Part shown: positions 26,201 through 33,143 of the stretch, piece by piece | How positions within the stretch are numbered: position 1 is the stretch's first letter | Layout of the letters: each line of letters starts with the position of its first letter | Assembly: GCA_023391635.1 (NCBI GenBank) | Contig: JAEWAQ010000003.1 | Location: forward strand, 62,001-126,000 | DNA length: 64,000 bases | Origin: Bacillota bacterium | GTDB taxonomy: Bacteria > Bacillota > Bacilli > Paenibacillales > Paenibacillaceae | Reading direction: 5' to 3' | Notes under the pieces: generated by a model | What the model was told of the DNA's origin: nothing | The model's database searches: none | What the model saw: only the letters and a program-made list of their open reading frames with translations | Translations under genes and position numbers: made by a program

Positions 26201-26920
26201 ATGGAGTATATGGATTTGTTGTCCCGATTGGGTGTCGCATCCGCCCACCCGGGAGGATTCAAGGCGACGATGCGCTTGCTCGATCGTGCGTTGCCAAATG
26301 GCGGCTTGCATGTACTGGAGGTGGGTTGCGGGACGGGGAAGAGCACCTGTCTCTTGGCGGAGAGAGGGTTCCGAATGACGGCGCTTGATCTTCACCCGAC
26401 CATGCTGGAGAAAGCCAAACAGCGCGCGGAGCGCGAAGGCCTGTCCGGGATCGAATGGGTGCAGGGCAGCGTTCATGCGTTGCCGTTCGCTGACGATACG
26501 TTCGACGTCGTGCTTGCCGAATCCGTCACGGTGTTCACTGACGTCGGCCGATCGCTGGGAGAATATTACCGCGTGCTGAAACCGGGGGGACGCTTGCTCG
26601 ATCGTGAATTGGTGCTGCACGAGCAGATGCCGGACGACGTTTATTCGGCCATCAAGACCTATTTCAAGATGGACAAAATCATGACTGTCACCGAGTGGAT
26701 GGACGTGCTTCGCGCAATCGGGTTCCGATGCGAGCAGCCCGAGCCGGAACCTTTCTGGAGCCAGGAGAATGCCGCAGAGGGCAGTGAACTGCAGGAGTTG
26801 GACGTAACGGCGCTGCTGGATCCGGATATCGGAGCTGGGATTCTCCAATACGCCGATTTGATGCTGGCGCAGGAACGGTATTTCCGGGCTTGCGATTTTC
26901 AGGCCATCAAGCCTGATTAA
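26201..26920 (+). CDS. class I SAM-dependent methyltransferase
   Basis: 239 residues with the class I motifs in order: motif I VLEVGCGTGKSTCLLAERG, the acidic end of strand 2 in TALDLHPTMLEKAKQRA, motif II-like WVQGSVHALPF, FDVVLAESV, and the post-motif YRVLKPGGRLL. This is the Methyltransf_11 pattern seen in UbiE/small-molecule methyltransferases. The acceptor substrate is unknown. ATG follows GAAGGGAGC. It stands just before the spore gene cluster but shows no sequence link to it. Confidence 0.85.
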   Translation: MEYMDLLSRLGVASAHPGGFKATMRLLDRALPNGGLHVLEVGCGTGKSTCLLAERGFRMTALDLHPTMLEKAKQRAEREGLSGIEWVQGSVHALPFADDTFDVVLAESVTVFTDVGRSLGEYYRVLKPGGRLLDRELVLHEQMPDDVYSAIKTYFKMDKIMTVTEWMDVLRAIGFRCEQPEPEPFWSQENAAEGSELQELDVTALLDPDIGAGILQYADLMLAQERYFRACDFQAIKPD

Positions 26921-26965
26921 TCGAAGGATACGGTACAACTGTACAATCCACTGGATTTCACCCGA

Positions 26966-26974
26966 CATATGATA
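26966..26974 (+). promoter_or_regulatory. sigma-K-like -10 element before a YjcZ gene
   Basis: CATATGATA fits the sigma-K -10 consensus CATANNNTA exactly. An AC is found 14 bases upstream, shorter than the usual 16-17, so the -35 is doubtful. It lies 52 bases before the YjcZ-type start codon. Confidence 0.45.
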
Positions 26975-27026
26975 ACAAGGTGATGAGCCATCACAACAAT
27001 ATACAGCATAAAGGAGGACACGAACG

Positions 27027-27131
27027 ATGAGCTACCCGACAACCGGATACGGCGGCGGCGGCGGTGCTGCGTTTGTACTGGTTTTGTTCATTCTGCTGGT
27101 CATCATTCTGGCTGCAGGCATTATCGTTTAA
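27027..27131 (+). CDS. YjcZ-family sporulation microprotein
   Basis: 34 residues: a short Gly-rich head (SYPTTGYGGGGG) and one strongly hydrophobic segment AAFVLVLFILLVIILAAGI. This is the YjcZ-type pattern found in Bacillales sporulation membrane microproteins. AAAGGAGG lies eight bases before the ATG. A sigma-K-like -10 element precedes it and a strong terminator follows (27169-27204), so it is a single-gene unit. Two more copies lie at 33144 and 33529. Confidence 0.85.
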   Translation: MSYPTTGYGGGGGAAFVLVLFILLVIILAAGIIV

Positions 27132-27168
27132 TTCGCCATCCGAATTGAACCAGCCTCCCTCATGTGAA

Positions 27169-27204
27169 GACCGATCGGAACTTGCCGATCGGTCCATTTT
27201 TTTT
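27169..27204 (+). terminator. rho-independent terminator after the YjcZ gene
   Basis: GACCGATCGG (27169-27178) pairs with CCGATCGGTC (27185-27194), loop of six, then CA and eight T residues. Confidence 0.88.
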
Positions 27205-27294
27205 GAGTGATGACGGGGAAGCCGCGCCGCATACAATGATAGGGGATGAAGGTTAGAAGATCACGAATGTCGATACGCATGCGACGCGCGTTGA

Positions 27295-27735
27295 CTACAG
27301 CTTCAACCCGCCGAGCAGCGGCAGAATCGTTTGCATCATGCCGATTCCCATGCGGATCCGCGGCCACCATTTGCCGATCGTGCCCATCAAGCCGCCGCCT
27401 TGGTTGCCCGCTGCGCCTTGATTTCCCGCCGCGGCCGCATTTCCGAACGGAAATCCGCCGCCAAGCTGGAAGCCGAACGGGTCCGCATTCTGACCGCCGC
27501 CGAACATCGATCCCATGAACCCGGGCATGAACCCCGACACGAGCGCTTTCTCGGCTTGCTTGACGGATTTTCGGCTCATCGTACCGGAACCTTTGCGTCC
27601 TGCCAGTACAATTTCTTCGCCTTCGATCCCGGTAATCCAGCCGAGATAGTAACTTCCGTCCTTCATGACGACGCAAACCGGCTGGCCCTGGAAACGGTGA
27701 ATGTGCGCGCGCGTCAAACCAGTGTTTTTTTGCAA
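27295..27735 (-). CDS. small beta-barrel-like spore-cluster protein with Gly/Asn-rich tail
   Basis: About 146 residues. The N-terminal part has FQGQPVCVVMKDGSYYLGWI, a short barrel-like motif (V-C-V-V-M-x-D-G-S/T-x-x-x-G) that recurs in the protein at 29421. The middle is Gly/Phe/Met-rich (PGFMGSMFGGG, AAAAGNQGAAGNQGGG) and the C-terminus hydrophobic (MGIGMMQTILPLLGG). I chose TTG 27735 because AAGGTGGTG lies six bases before it; ATG 27771 has no ribosome site. Low-complexity composition like that of coat proteins, and its position in the spore cluster, suggest an envelope role (inference). Confidence 0.65.
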   Translation of the reverse strand: MQKNTGLTRAHIHRFQGQPVCVVMKDGSYYLGWITGIEGEEIVLAGRKGSGTMSRKSVKQAEKALVSGFMPGFMGSMFGGGQNADPFGFQLGGGFPFGNAAAAGNQGAAGNQGGGLMGTIGKWWPRIRMGIGMMQTILPLLGGLKL

Positions 27736-27848
27736 TGCAATCACCACCTTATCGACTTCGGTGATGTACATTATTCAAATGCAGGCTTCGTTGCTTGTAC
27801 GTTTATGGAGAGTCGGCTTTACCATGCCCTGCGACCGGAGGTTTGTCG

Positions 27849-28277
27849 ATGTCGAAGGAGAAAATCGATATTCCGGATGACTTCTATCACCAGGCCAGCG
27901 AAGTGCTGGGTCAGGATTTCTGGCAAGAAATCGGCGATCTGCTGCCGGTAACCGGTCCGCGTATTGACGTCTACCATACGACAACGTCCGTCTTCGTGCT
28001 TGCGGAGCTGCCTGGTTTGCGAGAGCCGGAACAAATCGGTGTGCGCCTGGAAGGACAAGCGCTCACCCTGGAAGGCGAAATCCCTTGCCCGTACCCGGTC
28101 ACCGATAATCGAATCACTTGCCGGGAACGCTTCTTCGGCCGCTTCTCTCGTACGTTGTCGCTGCCGAAGCCGGTGACGGCCGAAGGGATCAAGGCAAGAT
28201 ACCAGCAAGGCTTGCTGACGATCGAACTGCCGCTTGCGGCAGCCGCTCCACCCGCTAACATATCGATACAATATTGA
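27849..28277 (+). CDS. Hsp20/alpha-crystallin family protein (spore cluster copy 1)
   Basis: 142 residues. The alpha-crystallin domain (about 35-138) shows IDVYHTTTSVFVLAELPGL at its first strands and YQQGLLTIELPL at the end, where the family has G-x-L-x-I/V. The C-terminal I-x-I anchor reads ISI near the end. The N-terminus contains QDFWQEIGDLLP, also seen in the copy at 30150 (GQDFWSDML). GGAGG precedes the ATG. Small heat-shock proteins occur in Bacillus coats (CotM, CotP), so a coat protein is likely. It overlaps nothing and leads into a GerPF-like gene. Confidence 0.8.
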   Translation: MSKEKIDIPDDFYHQASEVLGQDFWQEIGDLLPVTGPRIDVYHTTTSVFVLAELPGLREPEQIGVRLEGQALTLEGEIPCPYPVTDNRITCRERFFGRFSRTLSLPKPVTAEGIKARYQQGLLTIELPLAAAAPPANISIQY

Positions 28278-28294
28278 GCAGGGAGGTTCCCGAT

Positions 28295-28519
28295 ATGGTC
28301 GACATTCGATTCGGCGATATAAAAATCGGAAGCATCAAAGGATCTTCCGGCGTGTTCGCCGGAAACAATGAGCTAGCCGGTCGCGGTCATGTATCCAAGC
28401 ACAATCAGGCGTTCGGTTCGGCACGCGGCGCGAACAACCGGTTCACGGCACTTCGCGCGACCGCTCGCGACCGCGACGACATCGATATGCATAATAACAG
28501 TGAGCGCGAAGAACCTTGA
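28295..28519 (+). CDS. GerPA/GerPF-type spore protein (paralogue 1)
   Basis: 74 residues. GDIKIGSIKGSSGVFAGNNE is the beta-strand pattern h-x-h-x-x-I-x-S-hxx-x-S of the GerPA/PF family, followed by KHNQAFGSARG, which matches the K-x-N-Q-G-F-G block of the paralogues nearby, and a charged RDRDDID tail replacing D-x-D-x-x-D. It is the most divergent of the group. ATG 28295 has GGGAGG eight bases upstream; the upstream in-frame ATG at 28274 overlaps the previous gene. Function inferred from GerP proteins, which let germinants pass the coat. Confidence 0.7.
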   Translation: MVDIRFGDIKIGSIKGSSGVFAGNNELAGRGHVSKHNQAFGSARGANNRFTALRATARDRDDIDMHNNSEREEP

Positions 28520-28559
28520 TTCTCGCTCATTCGCGCAAGATAACCGGGAGGTATCGATT

Positions 28560-28841
28560 ATGCCATCCATGCTGTCCCCGCAATTCGTCATCGGCTCCAT
28601 TCGGATCGGATCGATCGAGAACGCTTCCTGCATGAATATGGGCAATAACTGGCCGACGGCGTTCGAAAGCCACCAGAAGCTGACGCAAGGCTTCGGGTCG
28701 GTGAGCGGAGACCGGAACCTTGTTGCCGGCATCCGGTCTTTACTGAACGATTCCGACTTCCTCGACATGTTGAACGTTTCCGATTCCGAAGTGCCGGACT
28801 GGCTGCGCAGTATCATTTCCGATCGTTCGCACATAAAATAA
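28560..28841 (+). CDS. GerPA/GerPF-type spore protein (paralogue 2)
   Basis: 93 residues. FVIGSIRIGSIENASCMNMG followed by KLTQGFGSVSGD and a DSDFLDML acidic block reproduce the paralogue consensus (N/G-S-I-E-N-x-S, K-x-x-Q-G-F-G, D-x-D-x-x-D). The C-terminal extension VSDSEVPDWLRSIISDR is unique in the group. AACCGGGAGG precedes ATG 28560. In line with paralogue 1 and the next Hsp20-like gene, probably one transcript. Confidence 0.75.
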   Translation: MPSMLSPQFVIGSIRIGSIENASCMNMGNNWPTAFESHQKLTQGFGSVSGDRNLVAGIRSLLNDSDFLDMLNVSDSEVPDWLRSIISDRSHIK

Positions 28842-28896
28842 GGCAGAAATCAGGGGAAAGGCAGTGAACGGGGTGAACGGCGGGGAGCGCAATGCG

Positions 28897-29337
28897 ATGG
28901 ATTGGAAGGAGTTCCAGAAATCGCTCATGAAACAAATCCCATTCGCCGGCGGCGATTGGCAAGGCAAAGGGATCGAAAGCTTCGTGAACAAGACGCTCGA
29001 TCGATTCTTGCCGAAAACGCTGCCGCTTCAATCTGGCCTGCATAACTTTCTGCCGAGCTCGCTGGATTACGAACTGTTCGAAACCCATCGCTCCGTGTTC
29101 GTTCGTTGCAAGCTGCCGCGCGGTCTAACGCTAACCGACGTCAGGTTGTATGGCAACCGCAGAAAGCTGAAAGTGGAATATAGCGGAAATTCGGAGGAAA
29201 TACCGCTGCCAAGCGATGTGAATTCCTCTCGTGCGATCGCCCGCCATCATGGCGGCATATTGGAAATCCGCATGCCGAAATTAGGGTCCGAGTCCGAACC
29301 GTTCCGCGAGATATTTATTCGCGATGGGGGCAAATAA
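28897..29337 (+). CDS. Hsp20-like spore-cluster protein (copy 2, divergent)
   Basis: About 146 residues. MDWKEFQKSLMKQIPF at the N-terminus resembles PDWKEIRELLGKDFPW in the protein at 35507, so these two form a pair. The C-terminal half has crystallin-like strands (FETHRSVFVRCKLPRGL, RKLKVEYSG, GGILEIRMPKL). The alpha-crystallin motifs are weak, so family membership is moderate. ATG 28897 follows GGGGAG at a good spacing; GTG 28864 is an alternative. Between GerPF-like genes and a small barrel-like gene. Confidence 0.65.
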   Translation: MDWKEFQKSLMKQIPFAGGDWQGKGIESFVNKTLDRFLPKTLPLQSGLHNFLPSSLDYELFETHRSVFVRCKLPRGLTLTDVRLYGNRRKLKVEYSGNSEEIPLPSDVNSSRAIARHHGGILEIRMPKLGSESEPFREIFIRDGGK

Positions 29338-29420
29338 ACAGGCATGCGACGCGGGGCTGCCATACTGTATGGTGACAGGCGGGCGACTCGCTTGATTTTC
29401 CAAGAGAGGAGATTCGCAAA

Positions 29421-29735
29421 TTGATTCCCATTTCACCTGTAACAGCGGAAACCTGCGCACCTTTTATCGGAAGACCGGTATGTGCGGTTATGCAGGATGG
29501 GACGCATCATTACGGCATTCTTCGCGGTATCGGAGACGGTAATTTGTACCTGGACAGGGTAGGAGACGGACTCGCGTTGGCTTCGCTGCGGGGTCAATCG
29601 AATGCGAAACCGAAGCCCGCAGCTAAAGCGCACACGAAAGCCTTCGGCTTCGGCTTCGGGTTCGGCTTCGGAGCGCTTGCCCTCAGTCTCGGGCTGCTGG
29701 CGGGTTTGTTCTTCCTTCCGTGGTTTTTCATCTGA
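29421..29735 (+). CDS. small barrel-like protein with FG repeat and membrane tail
   Basis: 104 residues from TTG 29421, which follows GAGAGGAG. The N-terminal GRPVCAVMQDGTHHYGILRG matches the motif of the protein at 27295. A basic, Ala/Lys-rich stretch follows, then a curious FGFGFGFGFGAL repeat and one membrane segment (LSLGLLAGLFFLPWFFI) at the very C-terminus. It should be membrane-anchored by its tail. No known function; position suggests a forespore or coat role. Confidence 0.65.
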   Translation: MIPISPVTAETCAPFIGRPVCAVMQDGTHHYGILRGIGDGNLYLDRVGDGLALASLRGQSNAKPKPAAKAHTKAFGFGFGFGFGALALSLGLLAGLFFLPWFFI

Positions 29736-29777
29736 TCGCATGGCCGCTTCGGGGCAGGATGCCGCTGCCCGGGGCGG

Positions 29778-30131
29778 TCATTGTTTGTTTCTTGGCCTGA
29801 TATGGCAAGCCGGCCCGGACGATGGCGGCTGCTTCGGCTGCTTCTGCTTAGCAAAAGGGATTAACTCTTCAGGCAGGTCCGCGGCGCTTCTGCAATTGAC
29901 GCCGATATTGAGCTGTCCGCTCAACTGATCGATGTCGAGCGTGCCAAAGTGATTGTTGTATGTCATTCGCTCGATGACGACTTTATCCGCATGCTGGATG
30001 ACGACCGGAGATGCCGAAGCCCGGTCTGCGGCCAGCTTGTCTATCGCGGCTTCGACTTTGGCAATCCGCTCGGAGAGTCCCTGAAGCTCCGTTTCCTGAA
30101 ACCATTTTCGTATTCGCTGCAAGAAGGACAT
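29778..30131 (-). CDS. mini GerPC-like protein
   Basis: 117 residues. An amphipathic/coiled N-terminal half (LQGLSERIAKVEAAIDKLAAD) is followed by FGTLDIDQLSGQLNIGVN, which parallels the GerPC segment FDQLKVNELKGTLNVGL in the gerP operon at 34237. It lacks the long C-terminal domain of GerPC. It follows the minus-strand Hsp20 gene after 18 bases and is likely co-transcribed. Identity as a GerPC relative rests on this one motif plus the coiled coil, so it is moderate. Confidence 0.6.
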   Translation of the reverse strand: MSFLQRIRKWFQETELQGLSERIAKVEAAIDKLAADRASASPVVIQHADKVVIERMTYNNHFGTLDIDQLSGQLNIGVNCRSAADLPEELIPFAKQKQPKQPPSSGPACHIRPRNKQ

Positions 30132-30149
30132 ACGGGCACCTCGCGCCTT

Positions 30150-30623
30150 TCAATCGATCGGTATGCTTTTCTTCCGGGAAGGAGCAAGCGGTATGCGGAT
30201 GATTAACGTTCCGTGATGGAAGGTAGCGCGGATTTTGGTGGTTTGGCCATCGATGCGAACCGGCAAACCGATCGGCCGCTCGAAGCTGCCGACGAACCGT
30301 TCGGAGCTGACCGTCGTGTGCTGGGGGTACAAGCTTTTCGCTTCTCCTTTGATATGCAGGATTTCATCGTGGATCGACAGCTGGATATCTTCTTTCGCCA
30401 CACCCGGCAAATCGACGAGCACGACCATTTCATGATCGGAAGTCAATACGTCCGCGGCGGGAAACAGCGAAGCGGGACCGGGACTCGGCTTGCCGGCGAA
30501 GAACGGGTTGTGGCTGAACTGGTCTTGCTGCGAACCGGACTGATCCAGCATATCGGACCAGAAGTCTTGACCGGCGAAGCTTTTGGCGAGCTCGATCCAT
30601 TTGTTCAGCTTGTCGGGATTCAT
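30150..30623 (-). CDS. Hsp20/alpha-crystallin small heat-shock protein (copy 3)
   Basis: 157 residues; the most canonical of the four. The alpha-crystallin domain (about 55-150) shows ADVLTSDHEMVVLVDLPGV, KEDIQLSIHDEILHIKGEA, SERFVGSFERPIGLP and FHHGTLIIRIPL, all standard family motifs. The N-terminus has AGQDFWSDML, as in copy 1. Family members are ATP-independent chaperones or spore coat proteins; location between GerP-type genes favours the latter. Minus strand, in tandem with the mini GerPC-like gene. Confidence 0.85.
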   Translation of the reverse strand: MNPDKLNKWIELAKSFAGQDFWSDMLDQSGSQQDQFSHNPFFAGKPSPGPASLFPAADVLTSDHEMVVLVDLPGVAKEDIQLSIHDEILHIKGEAKSLYPQHTTVSSERFVGSFERPIGLPVRIDGQTTKIRATFHHGTLIIRIPLAPSRKKSIPID

Positions 30624-30778
30624 GCGCGCAACAATCCTTTACGTCGGGATCCGTCCGTTATTCATCTTATGTTGTCCACACGCGATCATGCCTGAAACGC
30701 TTATGGAATGTACATATAACGGGCTGCGCGCGAGTAAGCTGTAAAATACGCAACTACCGAAGAAGGGGGATGACACCA

Positions 30779-31006
30779 TTGCCTATCGAAGTCCGAATTG
30801 GACAGATGAACATAAACAACGCGGATCATGCAGGCGTCGTATCGATGGGATCGACCGTCATGACGAACCGAAATGTAAGCGCGAAGAAGACGCAAGGATT
30901 CGGACAGCAGTTAGCCGATCACGTATGGCGCGTTTCCACCGTGCAGATGGTTCGCGACGATGATGCGTCCGACAGAAGCAAGATCAAGACGAACGGGTTG
31001 CGGTGA
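30779..31006 (+). CDS. GerPA/GerPF-type spore protein (paralogue 3)
   Basis: About 75 residues. VRIGQMNINNADHAGVVSMG, then KKTQGFGQQLAD and VRDDDASD match the paralogue consensus. TTG 30779 is preferred, ten bases after GGGGG; ATG 30770 directly abuts that site. First gene of a + strand run of six GerP-type genes that ends with a zinc-ribbon and a YjcZ gene. The 150-base interval before it separates it from the divergent Hsp20 gene. Confidence 0.72.
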   Translation: MPIEVRIGQMNINNADHAGVVSMGSTVMTNRNVSAKKTQGFGQQLADHVWRVSTVQMVRDDDASDRSKIKTNGLR

Positions 31007-31030
31007 AGGAATTGCCGGGGAGGAATCCAT

Positions 31031-31279
31031 ATGCCGGATACGCCTTGCTTCATCATTAATATTCAAGTGATCAAAGTCAACTCCTTCGAGAATGCTTCCG
31101 CGATTAACGTCGGCCAGAATCTGCTCGCGGAATGGCACAATTCCGACAAGAAAACGATGGGAATCGGCCAGAACATGGGCGACGGAGCCCAGTTCCTGGG
31201 GACGAAGAGCATGGTCGACGACCGGGACGTGATCGATACGCCGTCGACGTTTGCGTCCGACAAGCTCGCCATCCCTTAA
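31031..31279 (+). CDS. GerPA/GerPF-type spore protein (paralogue 4)
   Basis: 82 residues. NIQVIKVNSFENASAINVG followed by KKTMGIGQNMGDG and VDDRDVIDTPS follow the group consensus (V-N-S-x-E-N-A-S, K-x-x-x-G-I-G, D-x-D-x-I-D). ATG 31031 follows GGGGAGGA. The gap to the previous gene is 24 bases and to the next 17, consistent with one operon. Confidence 0.78.
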   Translation: MPDTPCFIINIQVIKVNSFENASAINVGQNLLAEWHNSDKKTMGIGQNMGDGAQFLGTKSMVDDRDVIDTPSTFASDKLAIP

Positions 31280-31296
31280 GGCAAGGAAGTGGTTAG

Positions 31297-31530
31297 GTGA
31301 AATTGACGCCGGTCATGGTGAACGTTGCGGTGTTGAAAGTCAACTCGTTGGACCATTCGGCCGTGCTGAATTTGGGACCGAGCCAGCATGCCGATTTGTT
31401 CGTCTCCTACAAGCGCAATCAGGGAATCGGCGAGCAAAATGGCGACTGTTCCCCTGTCATTTTGGCCGTCAGTTGGGTGACGGATTGCGATTTGAACGAC
31501 ACTTCCGCTATCAAGAACAGCATCATCTAG
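31297..31530 (+). CDS. GerPA/GerPF-type spore protein (paralogue 5)
   Basis: 77 residues from GTG 31297. VAVLKVNSLDHSAVLNLGPS, then YKRNQGIGEQNGDCSP and TDCDLNDTSAIKNSII. It is a close sister of the next gene: both share SYKRNQG-I/F-GEQNGD and an S-x-x-KNS-x-h C-terminus, so a recent tandem duplication is likely. AAGGAAGTGG is the ribosome site. Confidence 0.78.
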   Translation: MKLTPVMVNVAVLKVNSLDHSAVLNLGPSQHADLFVSYKRNQGIGEQNGDCSPVILAVSWVTDCDLNDTSAIKNSII

Positions 31531-31565
31531 CTGGAAAAACAGGCAAATGTGAAGGAGGAGATCGC

Positions 31566-31802
31566 ATGCTATTCTTTACGCCGACGGTCGTGAATTTGCT
31601 GGGTTTCAAAGTGAACTCGATCGACAATTCGAGCGTGGTCAACGTCGGCCCCGTCCAATCTATCGATCAGTTCGTGTCTTACAAGCGCAACCAGGGCTTC
31701 GGCGAACAGAACGGCGACTTGTCGCCGTCGAACATCCCGCTCACGGTCGCGATCGATCCGGATTTGACAGACTCTCCGTCGCTTAAGAACAGTGCCGTCT
31801 AA
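31566..31802 (+). CDS. GerPA/GerPF-type spore protein (paralogue 6)
   Basis: 78 residues. TVVNLLGFKVNSIDNSSVVN, then FVSYKRNQGFGEQNGDLSPS and IDPDLTDSPSLKNSAV. Sister of paralogue 5, from which it differs mainly in the middle. GGAGGAG precedes ATG 31566; the long frame open upstream is not used. The D-P-D block also appears in GerPA proper (LDPDVQDS), tying the paralogues to that family. Confidence 0.8.
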   Translation: MLFFTPTVVNLLGFKVNSIDNSSVVNVGPVQSIDQFVSYKRNQGFGEQNGDLSPSNIPLTVAIDPDLTDSPSLKNSAV

Positions 31803-31840
31803 TGCACGTGCCCCAGGCATCGGAGGGGATGCGAGAGAGC

Positions 31841-32398
31841 ATGAACCGGTCCCGGCAGCAGGCATGCGTCGTGTTTCGTCAATTGACGGTCAATAGCATC
31901 GAGAATTCCTCCGGCATATTCATCGGCACGAATCATGCGCCCGTGTGGAGCAACATCGTGAAGAGCAATCAGGGCTTCGGCAGCTTGAGCGATTCCATTC
32001 TGAAAGACGTTGTCACCTCAGTGATCGATACGGATGCTTGGGATATGACCGTCCGGGACGCCAATTATGCCGTTCTGACGGAGACGCCCAATCAAGGGCA
32101 GCAATGCGCGATCGATTTCGGCTCCCTCCATGCGAATTCGTTGACAAACGGGGCGGTAATCGGGCTGGGCGATAACAAGCAGCTGGGCTGGCGGAACGCC
32201 CGCAAGAACAATTACGGCAGCGGCAAAAATCTGGGCAGCAACGTGCTGTCGAAAATCGCCAATTACACGATGGACAACGATGTATGGGATACGGTCTTTC
32301 AAGTGGGCAGCAATAATATCGATACGTCCCAGGTGGTGAAGAATATCCGTATTACCCATAAGCGGGATGAGCCAGGCGAGGGCGATCCGAATGAATAG
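31841..32398 (+). CDS. two-domain GerPA/GerPF-type spore protein (paralogue 7)
   Basis: 185 residues, twice the family length. Domain A (about 8-75): FRQLTVNSIENSSGIFIG, KSNQGFGSLSD, IDTDAWD. Domain B (about 85-160): FGSLHANSLTNGAVIGLGDN, KNNYGSGKNLG, MDNDVWD. Both carry a W about 12 residues after the conserved Gly. The two halves are diverged, so fusion or internal duplication is old. ATG 31841 follows GGAGGGG; ATG 31802 overlaps the previous stop without a ribosome site. A charged C-terminal tail follows domain B. Confidence 0.75.
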   Translation: MNRSRQQACVVFRQLTVNSIENSSGIFIGTNHAPVWSNIVKSNQGFGSLSDSILKDVVTSVIDTDAWDMTVRDANYAVLTETPNQGQQCAIDFGSLHANSLTNGAVIGLGDNKQLGWRNARKNNYGSGKNLGSNVLSKIANYTMDNDVWDTVFQVGSNNIDTSQVVKNIRITHKRDEPGEGDPNE

Positions 32399-32480
32399 AA
32401 GGCAAGTGCCCGGCAATCGAGTCACCCCCTGCGCCCGCGAGAATATTTTATGATGTAGGCGTTTTTCGGGGGGTGATGTT

Positions 32481-32732
32481 CTGGCCGTAATCATCTCAAT
32501 GGCTGCCGGAGCCATCAATATCAATGCATTGAACAGAGGGTCCGTCGTCGCCGTAGGGGAAATCTCCCAACCCGGCTGGAACCAGAACGGCAAGACGAAC
32601 TTCGGAAACGGCCAAATGTTCGGAAGCAACTTAACGACGGGCATCGTGAATACTTTATTCGATAACGATGTCATCGATAATCCGACTAACGAAATCGAGC
32701 CCACATCGTCCATACAAGGTCAAGCGTTATAG
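32481..32732 (+). CDS. GerPA/GerPF-type spore protein (paralogue 8), possible CTG start
   Basis: AVIISMAAGAININALNRGS, then KTNFGNGQMFGS and FDNDVIDNP match domain B of paralogue 7. The first ATG in frame (32499) would delete the first beta strand that all sister proteins have. GGGGGGTGAT lies upstream and CTG 32481 is seven bases after its core, giving 83 residues; no ATG, GTG or TTG is available in between. I annotate CTG with reserve. Confidence 0.68.
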   Translation: MAVIISMAAGAININALNRGSVVAVGEISQPGWNQNGKTNFGNGQMFGSNLTTGIVNTLFDNDVIDNPTNEIEPTSSIQGQAL

Positions 32733-32746
32733 CGAGGGGGAGAGGC

Positions 32747-33025
32747 GTGGCCGCAAAGAACGAACCGCTGCTGCCGTGCATGCGTTGCGCCAGGTTGCCG
32801 AAGGAAGGCGAAAAATATTGCTCCGATTGCGGCGCCCCATTGAAAAACCGCTGCTTCGACGAGCCGGGGCTGCTCAAGAAAGGCTGCAGTTTTGTCAACT
32901 CTCCGACGGCTGCCTATTGCGCCAAATGCGGAAGCCCTACGTTGTTTCTCGTGCACGGGCTTATCCGGACGGCGAATCCGCCTGACGATCCGTTCGCGGC
33001 TATCCATTTCTGGCAAGGGCTATAA
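32747..33025 (+). CDS. small zinc-ribbon protein in spore cluster
   Basis: 92 residues from GTG 32747 after GGGGGAG. Cysteine pairs: CMRCARLP...YCSDCGAPL, then CSFVN...YCAKCGSP, giving one zinc ribbon and a second possible one; the C-terminus contains PDDPFAAIHFWQGL. It is 14 bases after the last GerP-type gene and probably in the same transcript. Function unknown; it resembles short zinc-ribbon proteins rather than any named coat protein. Confidence 0.7.
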   Translation: MAAKNEPLLPCMRCARLPKEGEKYCSDCGAPLKNRCFDEPGLLKKGCSFVNSPTAAYCAKCGSPTLFLVHGLIRTANPPDDPFAAIHFWQGL

Positions 33026-33069
33026 ATCGCCAATCAAGAAAAAAGGACAACGAATGTGTATACGTACAG

Positions 33070-33097
33070 ACCGTTCGTCTGCCGCCGCCATATGCTA
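33070..33097 (+). promoter_or_regulatory. sigma-K-like promoter before a YjcZ gene
   Basis: AC (33070-33071), 17-base spacer, CATATGCTA (33089-33097), an exact match to the CATANNNTA -10 consensus. The start codon of the YjcZ-type gene is 47 bases downstream. Confidence 0.6.
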
Positions 33098-33143
33098 GGG
33101 GTGTGATCGTTCGAATCACAATCCCGGGCAAGGTGGTGATCAT

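Noticed and set aside
28864..28896. GTG 28864 as start of the Hsp20-like gene
   Set aside because: The ribosome-like GGAAAGG is only two bases away, whereas ATG 28897 has a well-spaced GGGGAG and matches the sister protein's DWKE start.
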